Shown here: positions 1 through 9,634 of the stretch, one piece after another
Layout: every line of letters starts with the position of its first letter
How positions within the stretch are numbered: position 1 is the stretch's first letter
Assembly: GCA_964501655.1 (NCBI GenBank)
Contig: CAZCTN010000015.1
Span: 1 to 64,000 of the forward strand
Direction: 5' to 3'
Source of the DNA: JAAYJK01 sp964501655
GTDB lineage: Bacteria > Bacillota > Syntrophomonadia > Syntrophomonadales > Syntrophomonadaceae
DNA length: 64,000 nucleotides
Translations under genes and position numbers: made by a program
Notes under the pieces: generated by a model
What the model was told of the DNA's origin: nothing
Database searches by the model: none
What the model saw: only the letters and a program-made list of their open reading frames with translations

Positions 1-45
1 TTGTGCACAAGCAAACAAAAGAACCGTCCCCTCCCCTTGTTTTCT
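1..45. repeat. Half copy of a palindromic repeat, cut by the window edge
   Basis: Bases 8-31 are identical over 24 nt to the right arm of the large palindrome at 46917-46940. The first ten bases form the palindromic centre TTGTGCACAA, so the matching left arm should lie just outside the window. After the shared part there is an extra TCCCC before a TTGTTTT that resembles the outer arm of the other copy. It lies directly behind the stop of the PAS/GGDEF/HD-GYP gene. Confidence 0.75.
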
Positions 46-57
46 GCCCTAGCCTCT

Positions 58-2457
58 CTATAGATCACGGCGGGCAGATATCTCCTGAATAAACACTTCC
101 GCCAAGCGGGGGTCAAATCTAGTGCCGGCACAATTCTTGATTTCCTGCAAGGTGCCTTCTTTCGATATGGCCTGCTGATAGGGCCGCCCATTACGGATTA
201 CATCATAAGCGTCAGCTATGGCCAGAATCCTGGCCTGTAATGGTATGTTTTCTCCTTTTATCTGCAAAGGATACCCGGTTCCATCCCAGTTTTCATGATG
301 GGTCAATATCGCCTCGGCTATTGGTGCCAATTCAGGAGCTGAGAGAGCTATCCGATAACCGATTTCCGGATGTTTTCTTACTGTTTCCCACTCCTCTTCC
401 GACAGTTGCCCTTCTTTTTCCAGTATACTGGGAGGGATAGCAATCTTACCTATGTCATGCAGAGAAGCCAGCAACTTCAGATTGCCTATCTCACTTTCGT
501 TCAGACCTACCTTGCGGCTAACCGCCTCCAGTATCTGGTGCATGCGAGCGGTATGCTCTCTGGTTTCATGTCCCCTGCTCCACAGAGTCTCTTCCAGTGA
601 ATTGATGAACGAATTCCTGGTGTTGCGATTTTCCAGCAGCTTGTTCCTGTACATCCGTTCTTCCGCTTCTTTTTCTATCTCATGGATATCCTGTTCATAA
701 CTTTCTTTGGTAGCCATACCCAGGGCAATGCTCAGGGTCATATTGGCGGTTTCCACCCGCTGGCAGTTTTCTTTGATTCGCCGGCATATATTGCGCGCTA
801 CCTGATAGCTGGTCTTGGGCAGCAGAGCAATGAACTCATCCCCTCCTACCCGGGCGATAATATCCTCCTGCCGGCAGGAAACCCGGAGCACTTCCGCGAC
901 CCTTTGCAGGGCCAGATCCCCCTGTTTGTGGCCAAATGCATCATTTATTAATTTCAACCCATTCAGGTCAACCATTACTATAGTAAGAGGCAACTGCCTC
1001 TGGGTATCCAGTCTTCTCAACTCTTCCTCATAGAAGGCCCGGTTGTACAATCCGGTCAGACTGTCATTAAAACTAAGGTACCTTATCTGGTCCTCGGCTC
1101 TCTTACGCTCGGTTATCTCTTCACAAACCAGCATAGCCTCCAGAAATTGCCCCTCCTCATCCAGCATCGGATCAATCCGGTAATATATCCAGACCTCCTT
1201 ACCCCATCTGGTAGTTATCTTTAATTCACCGCTGGCACTTTCTCCCAGACAGCACATATCCAGTAAACCGTCCAGTACCGGCAGGATTTCCATATTATCC
1301 TGCCCGAACATGCTGAAGGACTGGAGCTCTTCCTTGGAACCTGCGCCGAGTATATCTGCCAGGGCCGAATTCACATGAGTTATCCGGCCTTCCCGATCAA
1401 ATTTGCACAAACCAATAGGATTTCGCTCAAATAAATCTCTATACTTGACCTCGCTGTCTTCCAGTTTTTGGCGGGCACTTTTCTGATGGCTGATATCCTG
1501 CCCCAGGCCTATCATTCTTAAAGTTCGGCCTTGATTGTCCTGGAAAACCAGCTTGCCGGTGATAAAAACCCAAATATATTCTCCCTGTCCGTTCTTTACT
1601 CGAGCTTCTACAGAAAAATGGGGTGATTTTCCTTCTAAATACTTCTGCAGAGCTTCGCTCAGGACTGGCAAATCATCCGGATGGAAATATTTATCCCCAT
1701 CAGTTATCGGCAGTTCTTGTTCCTGCCAGTTATATCCCAGTACATCCGCCCACTTATCATACACGAAGAACCGACCGGTAATCATATTCCATTCCCACAT
1801 GCACTTGTTAGCCCCCCACAAGGCCAGCTGCAATTGTTCTTCGCTATTCTTCAGACGGGCATTGGTTTCCAGAAGATTATCCTGGTATTCACTAAGTTGA
1901 TTATTTAATTCTTCTATTTTCTCATAACCTCTATGCAACTCTTCGTACTGCTGTTCCATCTGTATCTCAATCAGCTTCTGACTGTTTATATTCCTGGCCC
2001 TTAACAGTACTACCGGTATTTCATCCACATCATAAATCAAGCGGCCCACAACCTCAAACCATAGCAGCCCCCCATCCCGCTTGCGATATCGCAATTCACC
2101 GGAGGCCTCACCAGTTTCCAGAGTTCGATTAAATACTTGTAAAAGCTCATTCTTGTCCTCTGAATAGACCAGGTCAGTGATTCTCAATCGATTGCTGCCT
2201 ATCAGATCTTCTTCTCGATAGTTCAGAATATTGGATATAGCCGGATTTACGTAGAGGCATTCGCTGCCATCCGCACTGTGGAGAGAAATTATGTCACAGG
2301 CATGATCCGCCAGCAATCGGTACTTTCTTTCTATCTGCTGCAGTGAATCCATCAGGCTCTGCCGGTCTTCATGGGCCAGTTTAAGCTCACTCACCTGTTG
2401 CCGCATCTCTAAAATACCTGTTTTTAATTCTTCTTTTAACTGGTTCCTGCTGCCCAT
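58..2457 (-). CDS. PAS-GGDEF-HD-GYP cyclic-di-GMP signalling protein
   Basis: A 799-residue soluble sensor and c-di-GMP turnover protein. After a short N-terminal coiled coil there are three PAS/PAC modules (about 40-165, 205-330 and 335-455), separated by another coiled coil near 165-210. A GGDEF domain follows (about 460-620) with the intact signature VGGDEF, so cyclase activity is possible. The C-terminal HD-GYP phosphodiesterase domain (about 625-795) has HDIGK and HHENWDGTGYP, the metal and GYP residues expected of an active enzyme. No membrane segment is visible, so the PAS domains probably sense a cytoplasmic signal such as redox or a ligand. The ATG at 2457 follows GAGGTG. Both catalytic halves look intact, so the net direction of c-di-GMP turnover cannot be told from sequence. 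Confidence 0.92.
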   Translation of the reverse strand: MGSRNQLKEELKTGILEMRQQVSELKLAHEDRQSLMDSLQQIERKYRLLADHACDIISLHSADGSECLYVNPAISNILNYREEDLIGSNRLRITDLVYSEDKNELLQVFNRTLETGEASGELRYRKRDGGLLWFEVVGRLIYDVDEIPVVLLRARNINSQKLIEIQMEQQYEELHRGYEKIEELNNQLSEYQDNLLETNARLKNSEEQLQLALWGANKCMWEWNMITGRFFVYDKWADVLGYNWQEQELPITDGDKYFHPDDLPVLSEALQKYLEGKSPHFSVEARVKNGQGEYIWVFITGKLVFQDNQGRTLRMIGLGQDISHQKSARQKLEDSEVKYRDLFERNPIGLCKFDREGRITHVNSALADILGAGSKEELQSFSMFGQDNMEILPVLDGLLDMCCLGESASGELKITTRWGKEVWIYYRIDPMLDEEGQFLEAMLVCEEITERKRAEDQIRYLSFNDSLTGLYNRAFYEEELRRLDTQRQLPLTIVMVDLNGLKLINDAFGHKQGDLALQRVAEVLRVSCRQEDIIARVGGDEFIALLPKTSYQVARNICRRIKENCQRVETANMTLSIALGMATKESYEQDIHEIEKEAEERMYRNKLLENRNTRNSFINSLEETLWSRGHETREHTARMHQILEAVSRKVGLNESEIGNLKLLASLHDIGKIAIPPSILEKEGQLSEEEWETVRKHPEIGYRIALSAPELAPIAEAILTHHENWDGTGYPLQIKGENIPLQARILAIADAYDVIRNGRPYQQAISKEGTLQEIKNCAGTRFDPRLAEVFIQEISARRDL

Positions 2458-2780
2458 ACTTACACCTCAATTGCCGTTGTCATAATTCAGCAAAATTAAA
2501 GGACCTTCATATCATTATAAACCCTATTTACAAAATATGAAAGATAAATCGGGATGTTGCCCGGAGCTTAGTCCCATTTTCATTCATCCCTAGGTCCCAT
2601 CTCTATGATTCCCCTATATAGAATAACACGTCTCCCCTTAAAGAAAAAACCCTGTTTTGTATTTTATTCTCTCAGCAGTCCCCTAGAATTATTAACGATT
2701 GCCTTGGAAAAGCCGGGCCGGGTTATCCCCGCCCCGGCTGTCCTTTAGTGCTTACTCTGCCCAAACCGGCTCGGCCGAAA
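2458..2780. other. Intergenic region between the HD-GYP gene and the S-layer protein gene
   Basis: This 323-bp gap holds the terminator of the S-layer gene at its right end and the leader of the HD-GYP gene at its left end. On the minus strand a TATAAT at 2519-2514 could be the -10 box of the HD-GYP gene, with only a poor -35 (TTTCAT) 17 nt upstream. I saw no c-di-GMP riboswitch core and no open frame worth calling. Confidence 0.4.
2707..2739 (-). terminator. Rho-independent terminator of the S-layer protein gene
   Basis: Read on the minus strand, a GC-rich stem (arms 2728-2739 and 2711-2722, AGCCGGG-type) with a 5-nt loop is followed by TTTTCC. It lies about 40 nt after the stop of the large surface protein. 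Confidence 0.75.
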
Positions 2781-5700
2781 TCAACTTCCAATAGTGAAAA
2801 CTGTCCAGTCTTCTGTTCCGGGGTTTTGTAAATATAGGGTAACGTCGTACCCGAGACCGTCAGTTCCTGTAAACTTGAGTGCAATATTGGCTTGATCCAC
2901 CCCATCAGGCAGATTTACCACTATATTGTTGAAGGTAACCTGCCCGTTGACATCTGCCACAGCGGTCAAGATGCCGGACAAGGTAGAGCTAGAGCCGTAA
3001 CCCATGGGAATTTCTGCGGTTAATTGTATCCCAAAGTCGGGCCCGTCAGTCAAGTCATTACCATACCTATCCTTTAGCTGAATCTTGATTGGCGGCAAAG
3101 ACTGGCCGCTGCTATAAGTTTGACCGCTTTCCGGTCCGGTGAGGGTTGAGCATTTTTCTCCATTGATACTGCCGGCCGTGATAAACTGGGTTACCACAGC
3201 GTCCTGGTAACCATCGGCCTTGACGGTTATGGTATGGGTGCCTCGACTCTGAAGGGTAAGGATATTGTAGGTGTGCAGCTCTATTGCATAAGCGTGAGCC
3301 ACGAATATATCGTTCTGCCCCTCCGTATTCGTATATTCCACCCCATCAACTTCAATGGCAGTAATTGCGTCTCCATAAGATCCGTCGTTATAAGAGAACA
3401 CAATCTCAATCCAAAATCCAGCCGCATTTAATTCCGTATCCGGGGTCAGTGAAGGCGCTGCCTGGGGCAGAGTGGACTGGAAGTTGGCCGTCAAGATTGT
3501 GTCAGACGCCGGCATGGTGTAGGTAAAGGATGTTTGAGCGCTTACCTCTGTACCGCCCACCGTCCAGTTGACAAATGCATAGTCAGCATTGGCTGCAGCT
3601 GTTACTGCTATTGGTGACCCTGCTGTATAGTTTCCGCTGCTGCCGCCGCCGTCAATCGTTGCGGTCCCCCCTGCTGCCGGGTTGGCTTCCAGGCTTAAGG
3701 AGTAGCTCTGGGGCGGGATGGTAAAGGCTTCACTGACGGCGGTAATGGTGCTTAACTGAAGCAGGAATCGCACCTGCAGCCCTTCTGTGGACACATCCGG
3801 GTTATGACTTACAGCGCTAAGGCCAGTAAAGGTGGCAATTCCATCCACCATATCAACCGTCTTTGTTCCTGCCAAATACCACAAGCTAGAAGCGTCATTT
3901 TCATGCTTATCAGCCACGATCTGAGGAGAAGCTCCGCCGGGGAACACACCACGCATGACTGTGCACAGGTTATCATCTTTATCGTAGAGCTTCACCACCG
4001 GCTGCGGATCCAGCAGTTCACCGCTTGCACTGGGAGAGCCGGGCTGAATATCGATCACCAGATAGCTGGGAGCGCCGTTGGTAATAGGCTGAACGATTAC
4101 TGCATCAGTATAACCGGGTGCTTCTATCCGGATAATGTAGTCCCTGACTTCAGTGAAGAAATCCTGCGGGTTATAAAATGCCAGGTAATACACTCCACCG
4201 GTGTTTGACAGGTAATAATCATCGTTTTGGATAAGCTCTGTTCCATCCAGGTAAAGCTTGCCGACATTGATAACCTGGTTAGTCCAATCTTCATTCTGCG
4301 GATATGTTATGGTTAGATCTCCGGCACTGTATCCGATATAATTATTCTCCGTTTCTGGCGTAAATACCGGCGCTGCTCCTCCAGCTGAACCAGGAGGTAT
4401 GGTGAAGGTGTTGCTGTCAACTGTTACAGCTGTACCATCTACTGTAAACTTAAACTTGGCATCTGTAATTTCATTACCCGTCAGGTTGTAAGCAGATAAG
4501 CCCCCAAACGTAACTGACCCTTGATAGGCATTTCTACTGACAACACCTCCCAACACCCAATCGCTATTATCTGCTTTCTCAACGATCACAGCCACACTCG
4601 ATGATGGTCCATCCAAACATTGGTTGTTATAGGCATCAAATAGGGATAACCCAGCAGCTGATTGGAAGACGCCTCCGTTGGCCGCAGGTCCTTGGGGCTG
4701 AGTATCGATGCTTATGGAAGCTGCTATCCCAGAAGTAATCCCTTGGTACGTTATTGTGGCTTCATAGTTTGGCGCTGCTATGCTTATTAGATGACCATAA
4801 TGCCTTTTCTGAAGTCCAGGTATCTTTGATGTATCAAGGATCAGCCTGCCTGGTTCCCAAGCGACGCCCTCCGCTCCAAACAACTGGATGTTTGTTCCTC
4901 CTTCGACGCCTAAGATGATACTGTTTACAGCCGCCCGCCAGGTCGGGTTATCGGTAAAAGTTATTTCAATGATATTTCCGGCATAGTTGTCGGTAGTGTC
5001 CGCTGTAAGGGCTGGTGCCGGCTGGCTGCCCAACCCTGGAACAGTGAAATATTCACTGTAGGTGGTAACCCCGCTAAAGGTATAGCCCATTCGAGCATCG
5101 CTTATCTCTGCCACGGAAGGATTTGAGGCGGTTAAATCCGTAAAGGCGGCGACTCCATTTACCGCATTAACGGATGTAGTGCCTCCCAGGCTCCAGGAAT
5201 CTCCCGCAGCTCTCTGCAAAGTGATGGAGGCATTGCTGGAAGGGCCATCGGCGCATTTACTTCCATATGTGTCGTAGAGTGTTAATACAGGCTGCCGTTC
5301 CAGCAGCCCTCCGCTTACCGCAGGCCCAAGTGGTTGTGTGGTAAACTGAGCGCTAGCCTGTGGTCCGGCTGTAATCTCTTGACTAACCATCGTGTTGTTA
5401 TAGCCTGCAGCCTCTACAGTTATAGTGTAGGTACCCGAGGCTTGCAGTTGGGTAATGTTTGCGCTTAAGAGTATCAGATTATCTATTCCGATATTGTAAT
5501 GTTCTGGGGTGGTTAAGGTGTCATTCCCAACCTTCACCGCTGTAATGGCACTGAGCCAATCTGCCCAATCGCCTGCTGGCAGGGTGATGGTAATAGTATT
5601 TCCTGCGTAGTTGTCGGTGGCATCTGCTGTCAGGATTGGTGCCACCAGACCTGTTGCGCCAGGGATGGTGAAGCTTTCACTATAGAAATACTGGTTGGGA

Positions 5701-8234
5701 CTGCCCACCACTTCGTACATGAGGCGCGCATCGGTGATGGCCAGGCCGGAAGGATTGGTGGCGGTGAGGCCGGTAAATGTGGCAACTCCTGCAACCGCGT
5801 TTACCGTCGTCGTGCCTCCCAGAATCCATGTGTCCCCGCTTGCCTTTTGCAGGGTGATTTCCCTGGTGCTGGACGGGCCGTCAATGCAGGGGTTGTCATA
5901 CTGGTCATAGAGCTTGACAATTGGCTGGGTAGCCAGCAATCCGCCATTTTCCGCCGGGCCCACGGGCTGAGTGGAAAATTCCGCGCGGTCAAAGTAGGTG
6001 GCGGTGATTTCCTGCATTACCACCGCATCGGCATAGCCGGTGCTTTTCACCCTTATTTCTTTAGTGCCAGGGCTTTGTAGGGCATTTATTTTGCTTCCAT
6101 ATAGTGATATCTGCCCATCCACCACATCATCTCCAGTATTGAGAAAATACTGCTCAATGCCAATTTGTCCGGAAAGAATCTCTCCGTCTACTGAAATCTC
6201 GGTAATGGCATTGGCCCATGCCTGCCCGTTGCTGAAAGTGATCATAAGGGTTTGACCCGCATAATTCCCTGTGCTGTCGGCATTTAGTGTTGGCGGTGGG
6301 GCTGTTGCCGTGGAGATGAAATTCGCCACCAGGTTGGTGTAATTGGAAGGCATGAGGTAGTCAAAATTCGCCTGATTGCTGACTTCCACACTTTCAACAG
6401 TCCAGTTGACAAATTCATAGCCTGCTAAAGGCATACACCCTACTTGGACCTGTGCTCCAGCTGGAAATGTCCCTGAAGTTGACGGGGTTCCATCAATACT
6501 GACCATGCCTGCACCGATGGGGCTCACTAATAGATTAAGGCTGTAGCTGCCGGCCGGTATATCCTCGTAACTTACCACAACGATGGTGTCTGCTGTGATA
6601 CTGAAGGTATACTGGTTTGTTGGTACTGCGTTCAGTTCAGCTTTCTTGTCTACTCCGCCAACGGTAAAGCTGGCCACCTGCTTGCCCGACGCCGGGCTTA
6701 CGGTGATGGTTACAGCCGTGTTTTCTTCAATCGCTCCGGCAACCGGATCAGATGATATATTGTCCCCGGTCAGGGTCAGGGTGTAGCTGGTCGGAGCAAC
6801 CTCCAATATAGTAATGTTCACCGTTTTACTCATGATATTGGCGCTTTCTGCCACATTGTAAAGGCTGACCAGCAAGGTATAGTTCCCGGCTTTGCTGAAG
6901 TTAGCTGTCAAAGCGTCAGTATGATCATAGTCTGCTGAAAGCTCAAATCCAGTTTCCGGTCCCCAGTATCCTAATGCAATGGCATCTACCGGACCTGCTC
7001 CGTAGTTCCCCACCAGAGAAACTGTGGAATTTTCTGGCTTCGCCGTGACCGACACATTGACTCTAACGCTGTTATAGCCTTCATCCTTCACTTCTACAGC
7101 CTTCAAGGTAATATCAACCTCTTTCGCTTGGGCTGCAACTATACCGGTTGGATCGAAGATAATGTCATAAACGGATTTTTCTGTTATTTGTCCTGCGGTG
7201 GCTGGGAACACAGCCGTTACCTCACCGGAATTTGCGGTGTTGTATACGGAAGTTGCTGCCGTCACAGTGAAAAAGTTCTCCGTCACCCCGTTCAGGGTAT
7301 AACCGGATTTTGCTGTCAAGGTAATAGTAGCTGTATAGACGGTAGCAGCTTCAAAAGTGCTGTGATTGGGAGACCAGGCGACAGTACCGGTGTACTGAGC
7401 GGTCTCGGTTACTGTACTCACCGGTGTCTGCCCCGTAACCGGAACAGTTAGGCCGGGAATGGCAGAGATATTTATCCTGCTTGAACTAGATCCTCCTCCG
7501 CCGCCGCCACTGCTGCCGCCACTGCTGCCAGAGCTAGCCGGTGCTGCATATACTTCCTCTTCTTCTGGTTCAAGTGAGGCTAGATCGCCCTTTATCTGCA
7601 GACTGCGCTGCAGAATGACAGCGGCCTGAGCCCGGGTAACATTAGCCTGGGGCTTGAAGCTGCCATCTGGATAGCCGCTTACAATTCCCTGAGCTGAAGC
7701 ACACGCAACTGCATCAATGGCCCAAGACGAAATAGCTTCTCTGTCAACAAAATCCTTACCGGTACCGGAAGTTATACCCAGAGCTTTTACAAGTATGATT
7801 GCTGCCTGCTCCCGGGTGATAGAATCGTTGGGGCCGAATCTAACTTCACTGTAGCCGGCAATAATTTCATGCTCAACGGCGGCCTTAATTGATTGTTCCG
7901 CCCAGTGCCCCACCGTATCAGCAAACCCTTTTCCGTTACTCCCAGACAAACCTAAAGCAACAACGGTCAGATGGACAAATTCAGCCCGAGTAATTACGCC
8001 TCCGGGGCGAAAGGTTCCGTCAGGATAGCCCTTAATTATCCCTTTTTCAGCCATATTCTGTATGCTATCCTGGGCCCAATGCCCGGAAATATCAGACATT
8101 GGTATTCCCGTATTCCCGGTTTTTACATCGGAAGCCAAAGCACCAGGCGGAAAGCCTGCCGATAATGCGGTAATCATGCAAAAGCACAATGCCAACGCAA
8201 TGAGTTGATGATTGAATATTTTTTTAGCAAGCAA
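2781..8234 (-). CDS. Giant S-layer-homology surface protein with tandem HID/Ig-like repeats
   Basis: An 1817-residue exported protein. A signal peptide (about 1-35, ending near ALA) is followed by three SLH domains (about 46-98, 103-155 and 161-213), which usually bind pyruvylated secondary wall polymer. A Gly/Ser linker (about 232-250) leads to a long ectodomain. I see Ig-like segments, two InlB-type B-repeats (about 480-560 and 565-645) and then five tandem units that each start with a roughly 100-residue domain resembling the Shr-like HID/DUF1533 family (motif TADxTDNYAG). Each of these is followed by a roughly 110-residue Ig-like domain (motif TQPxGPAxxGG). Units begin near residues 651, 865, 1071, 1286 and 1593, a period of about 206-215. 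Another B-repeat is inserted before the last unit. The TTG start at 8234 has GGAGGG 8 nt upstream. It is probably structural or adhesive. A true haem-binding role is not shown by the sequence. Confidence 0.9.
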   Translation of the reverse strand: MLAKKIFNHQLIALALCFCMITALSAGFPPGALASDVKTGNTGIPMSDISGHWAQDSIQNMAEKGIIKGYPDGTFRPGGVITRAEFVHLTVVALGLSGSNGKGFADTVGHWAEQSIKAAVEHEIIAGYSEVRFGPNDSITREQAAIILVKALGITSGTGKDFVDREAISSWAIDAVACASAQGIVSGYPDGSFKPQANVTRAQAAVILQRSLQIKGDLASLEPEEEEVYAAPASSGSSGGSSGGGGGGSSSSRINISAIPGLTVPVTGQTPVSTVTETAQYTGTVAWSPNHSTFEAATVYTATITLTAKSGYTLNGVTENFFTVTAATSVYNTANSGEVTAVFPATAGQITEKSVYDIIFDPTGIVAAQAKEVDITLKAVEVKDEGYNSVRVNVSVTAKPENSTVSLVGNYGAGPVDAIALGYWGPETGFELSADYDHTDALTANFSKAGNYTLLVSLYNVAESANIMSKTVNITILEVAPTSYTLTLTGDNISSDPVAGAIEENTAVTITVSPASGKQVASFTVGGVDKKAELNAVPTNQYTFSITADTIVVVSYEDIPAGSYSLNLLVSPIGAGMVSIDGTPSTSGTFPAGAQVQVGCMPLAGYEFVNWTVESVEVSNQANFDYLMPSNYTNLVANFISTATAPPPTLNADSTGNYAGQTLMITFSNGQAWANAITEISVDGEILSGQIGIEQYFLNTGDDVVDGQISLYGSKINALQSPGTKEIRVKSTGYADAVVMQEITATYFDRAEFSTQPVGPAENGGLLATQPIVKLYDQYDNPCIDGPSSTREITLQKASGDTWILGGTTTVNAVAGVATFTGLTATNPSGLAITDARLMYEVVGSPNQYFYSESFTIPGATGLVAPILTADATDNYAGNTITITLPAGDWADWLSAITAVKVGNDTLTTPEHYNIGIDNLILLSANITQLQASGTYTITVEAAGYNNTMVSQEITAGPQASAQFTTQPLGPAVSGGLLERQPVLTLYDTYGSKCADGPSSNASITLQRAAGDSWSLGGTTSVNAVNGVAAFTDLTASNPSVAEISDARMGYTFSGVTTYSEYFTVPGLGSQPAPALTADTTDNYAGNIIEITFTDNPTWRAAVNSIILGVEGGTNIQLFGAEGVAWEPGRLILDTSKIPGLQKRHYGHLISIAAPNYEATITYQGITSGIAASISIDTQPQGPAANGGVFQSAAGLSLFDAYNNQCLDGPSSSVAVIVEKADNSDWVLGGVVSRNAYQGSVTFGGLSAYNLTGNEITDAKFKFTVDGTAVTVDSNTFTIPPGSAGGAAPVFTPETENNYIGYSAGDLTITYPQNEDWTNQVINVGKLYLDGTELIQNDDYYLSNTGGVYYLAFYNPQDFFTEVRDYIIRIEAPGYTDAVIVQPITNGAPSYLVIDIQPGSPSASGELLDPQPVVKLYDKDDNLCTVMRGVFPGGASPQIVADKHENDASSLWYLAGTKTVDMVDGIATFTGLSAVSHNPDVSTEGLQVRFLLQLSTITAVSEAFTIPPQSYSLSLEANPAAGGTATIDGGGSSGNYTAGSPIAVTAAANADYAFVNWTVGGTEVSAQTSFTYTMPASDTILTANFQSTLPQAAPSLTPDTELNAAGFWIEIVFSYNDGSYGDAITAIEVDGVEYTNTEGQNDIFVAHAYAIELHTYNILTLQSRGTHTITVKADGYQDAVVTQFITAGSINGEKCSTLTGPESGQTYSSGQSLPPIKIQLKDRYGNDLTDGPDFGIQLTAEIPMGYGSSSTLSGILTAVADVNGQVTFNNIVVNLPDGVDQANIALKFTGTDGLGYDVTLYLQNPGTEDWTVFTIGS

Positions 8235-8322
8235 TTATGAATCCCTCCTTGAATAGGTTTTTTGGGTTATCAACTGTGTTTCCAACATCCTTTCCAGCTT
8301 TACAAACGCTTCCAATATCTGT

Positions 8323-8811
8323 CTAACGCCAGGGGTCAGAAGAAAACGGCTTATAGATATCGATAAACAGCCCCGTATGTTCCCACAAAAACCAATCTTT
8401 TCCCTTTTTCCGTAGTTTCACTGGGCGCGGGCTGTCCGCTCCGTCGGTGTGAACATACACGGTTGCGTATCCGACTTCTGCAAAGGTATCCGGGGTTTCT
8501 TCCATAATGACAGTATAGGGAAGCTCGGGGGTATAATCGTTCTGGGGTGCAGCACCCGCTAAATAAGCTTTGCCGATATACTCCGACTTTCCCATCATGC
8601 GTTGACGGATAAATTGTTTTTCCATGAAGCCTAATTTCTGCGGCCCCTTCAACTCGTCGATCATGTTATAACATTCATCCCGGTTCTCGTGATAAGCGCA
8701 AATCGCTGTAATGAATAAAGCAGCTACATGAAAGGGTGATGTCAGATCAAATTCCGGCATGGATATAAATTCTTCTGCTGTTTTGGGAAGCGTTTGGAAT
8801 ACCACCTGCAT
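8323..8811 (-). CDS. Uncharacterised small protein, DUF6935-like
   Basis: A 162-residue soluble protein with no signal peptide and no membrane segment. The frame is open up to 8973, but the ATG at 8811 is preceded by a strong AAAGGAGG with a 6-nt spacer and is the likely start. The sequence begins MQVVFQTLPKTAEEF and is rich in charged and aromatic residues. It reads like the DUF6935 family, a tentative assignment from memory. It is the last gene of the block that follows the LuxR-type regulator, after a 206-bp gap, so it may be a target or an accessory of that signalling cluster. Its function is unknown. Confidence 0.7.
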   Translation of the reverse strand: MQVVFQTLPKTAEEFISMPEFDLTSPFHVAALFITAICAYHENRDECYNMIDELKGPQKLGFMEKQFIRQRMMGKSEYIGKAYLAGAAPQNDYTPELPYTVIMEETPDTFAEVGYATVYVHTDGADSPRPVKLRKKGKDWFLWEHTGLFIDIYKPFSSDPWR

Positions 8812-9017
8812 AGCTAACCTCCTTTCATCTCTCGGCAAATCCTTTCCCGTATAAAAACTACCACTTTGTGGAACTTGGTTTATATACCTTATGTCCATAA
8901 AAAGATTCCCATTAAAAACCTCATGTCTAAATAAAGGCATAGACGTAAAAAAATATGGGAACAGATAGCCCATATTTTTAGAAAATTTAATAATTATATC
9001 CTAAATAAAGGGAAACA

Positions 9018-9632
9018 CTAGGCGTCTGGCATGATGAATCCTTTTGACATGGCAAATACCGCGAATTTAATAATACTGTCGTATCCCGTCTTGTTCAGTA
9101 TATCAGTAATGACTGCTTTTACCGAGCCCTCAGACATGGCAAGCTCTCTGGCAATCTCTTTGCGGCTTTTTGCTTCGCACACCAGCCGGAGAATAGCAAT
9201 TTCCGTATCGGTAAAGGAAAGATGGCCCGGAAGCACCGAGGGGGCCTCCCGGGGATATGTGCCGTAGCCGTCCATAGTGCTGCGAATGGTTGCCAGCATA
9301 GTTTCGCTGGTGATATTTTTATACAAAAAGCTTTCTACCCCTGCTCTTCTAGCGCTTTCCATATAGGTGATTTCCGGCATGCCGGTCATGATGATGATTT
9401 TTATGGCCGGGTATAGGGCGTGGATCTCGGCCGCTGCCGCAATGCCGTTTTCATTGTTTTCAGTGCGTACATCCATCAGTACCAAATCAGGGGTCTTGCT
9501 CCGGCAGATGTCCATAGCAGCCGCCGCGTTGCCGATGCTTCCAACTACCTGCATATCTTCTTGCCCGTTGATTAAATTGGCCAGGGAATCCCGCATTATG
9601 ACCTGATCTTCTACGATGAGAATTCTAATCAT
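9018..9632 (-). CDS. LuxR/NarL-type response regulator
   Basis: A 204-residue regulator with a receiver domain (about 1-120) and a C-terminal LuxR-type helix-turn-helix (about 135-200). The phosphoacceptor is Asp54 in LVLMDVR, with acidic residues at 8-9 (VED). The HTH shows LSFTDTEIAILRLV and SRKEIARELAMSEGSVK. The ATG at 9632 follows AAAGGAGGAG and lies 2 nt from the stop of the upstream kinase gene, so the two are co-translated and almost certainly cognate. The receiver contains an odd NENNENG-like acidic/Asn-rich stretch after the Asp loop where MP(E/G) is usual. It probably regulates transcription in response to the membrane sensors encoded just upstream. Confidence 0.93.
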   Translation of the reverse strand: MIRILIVEDQVIMRDSLANLINGQEDMQVVGSIGNAAAAMDICRSKTPDLVLMDVRTENNENGIAAAAEIHALYPAIKIIIMTGMPEITYMESARRAGVESFLYKNITSETMLATIRSTMDGYGTYPREAPSVLPGHLSFTDTEIAILRLVCEAKSRKEIARELAMSEGSVKAVITDILNKTGYDSIIKFAVFAMSKGFIMPDA

Positions 9633-9634
9633 GG

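Noticed and set aside
2458..2780. Possible c-di-GMP riboswitch before the HD-GYP gene
   Set aside because: The conserved core of GEMM riboswitches was not found on the minus strand.
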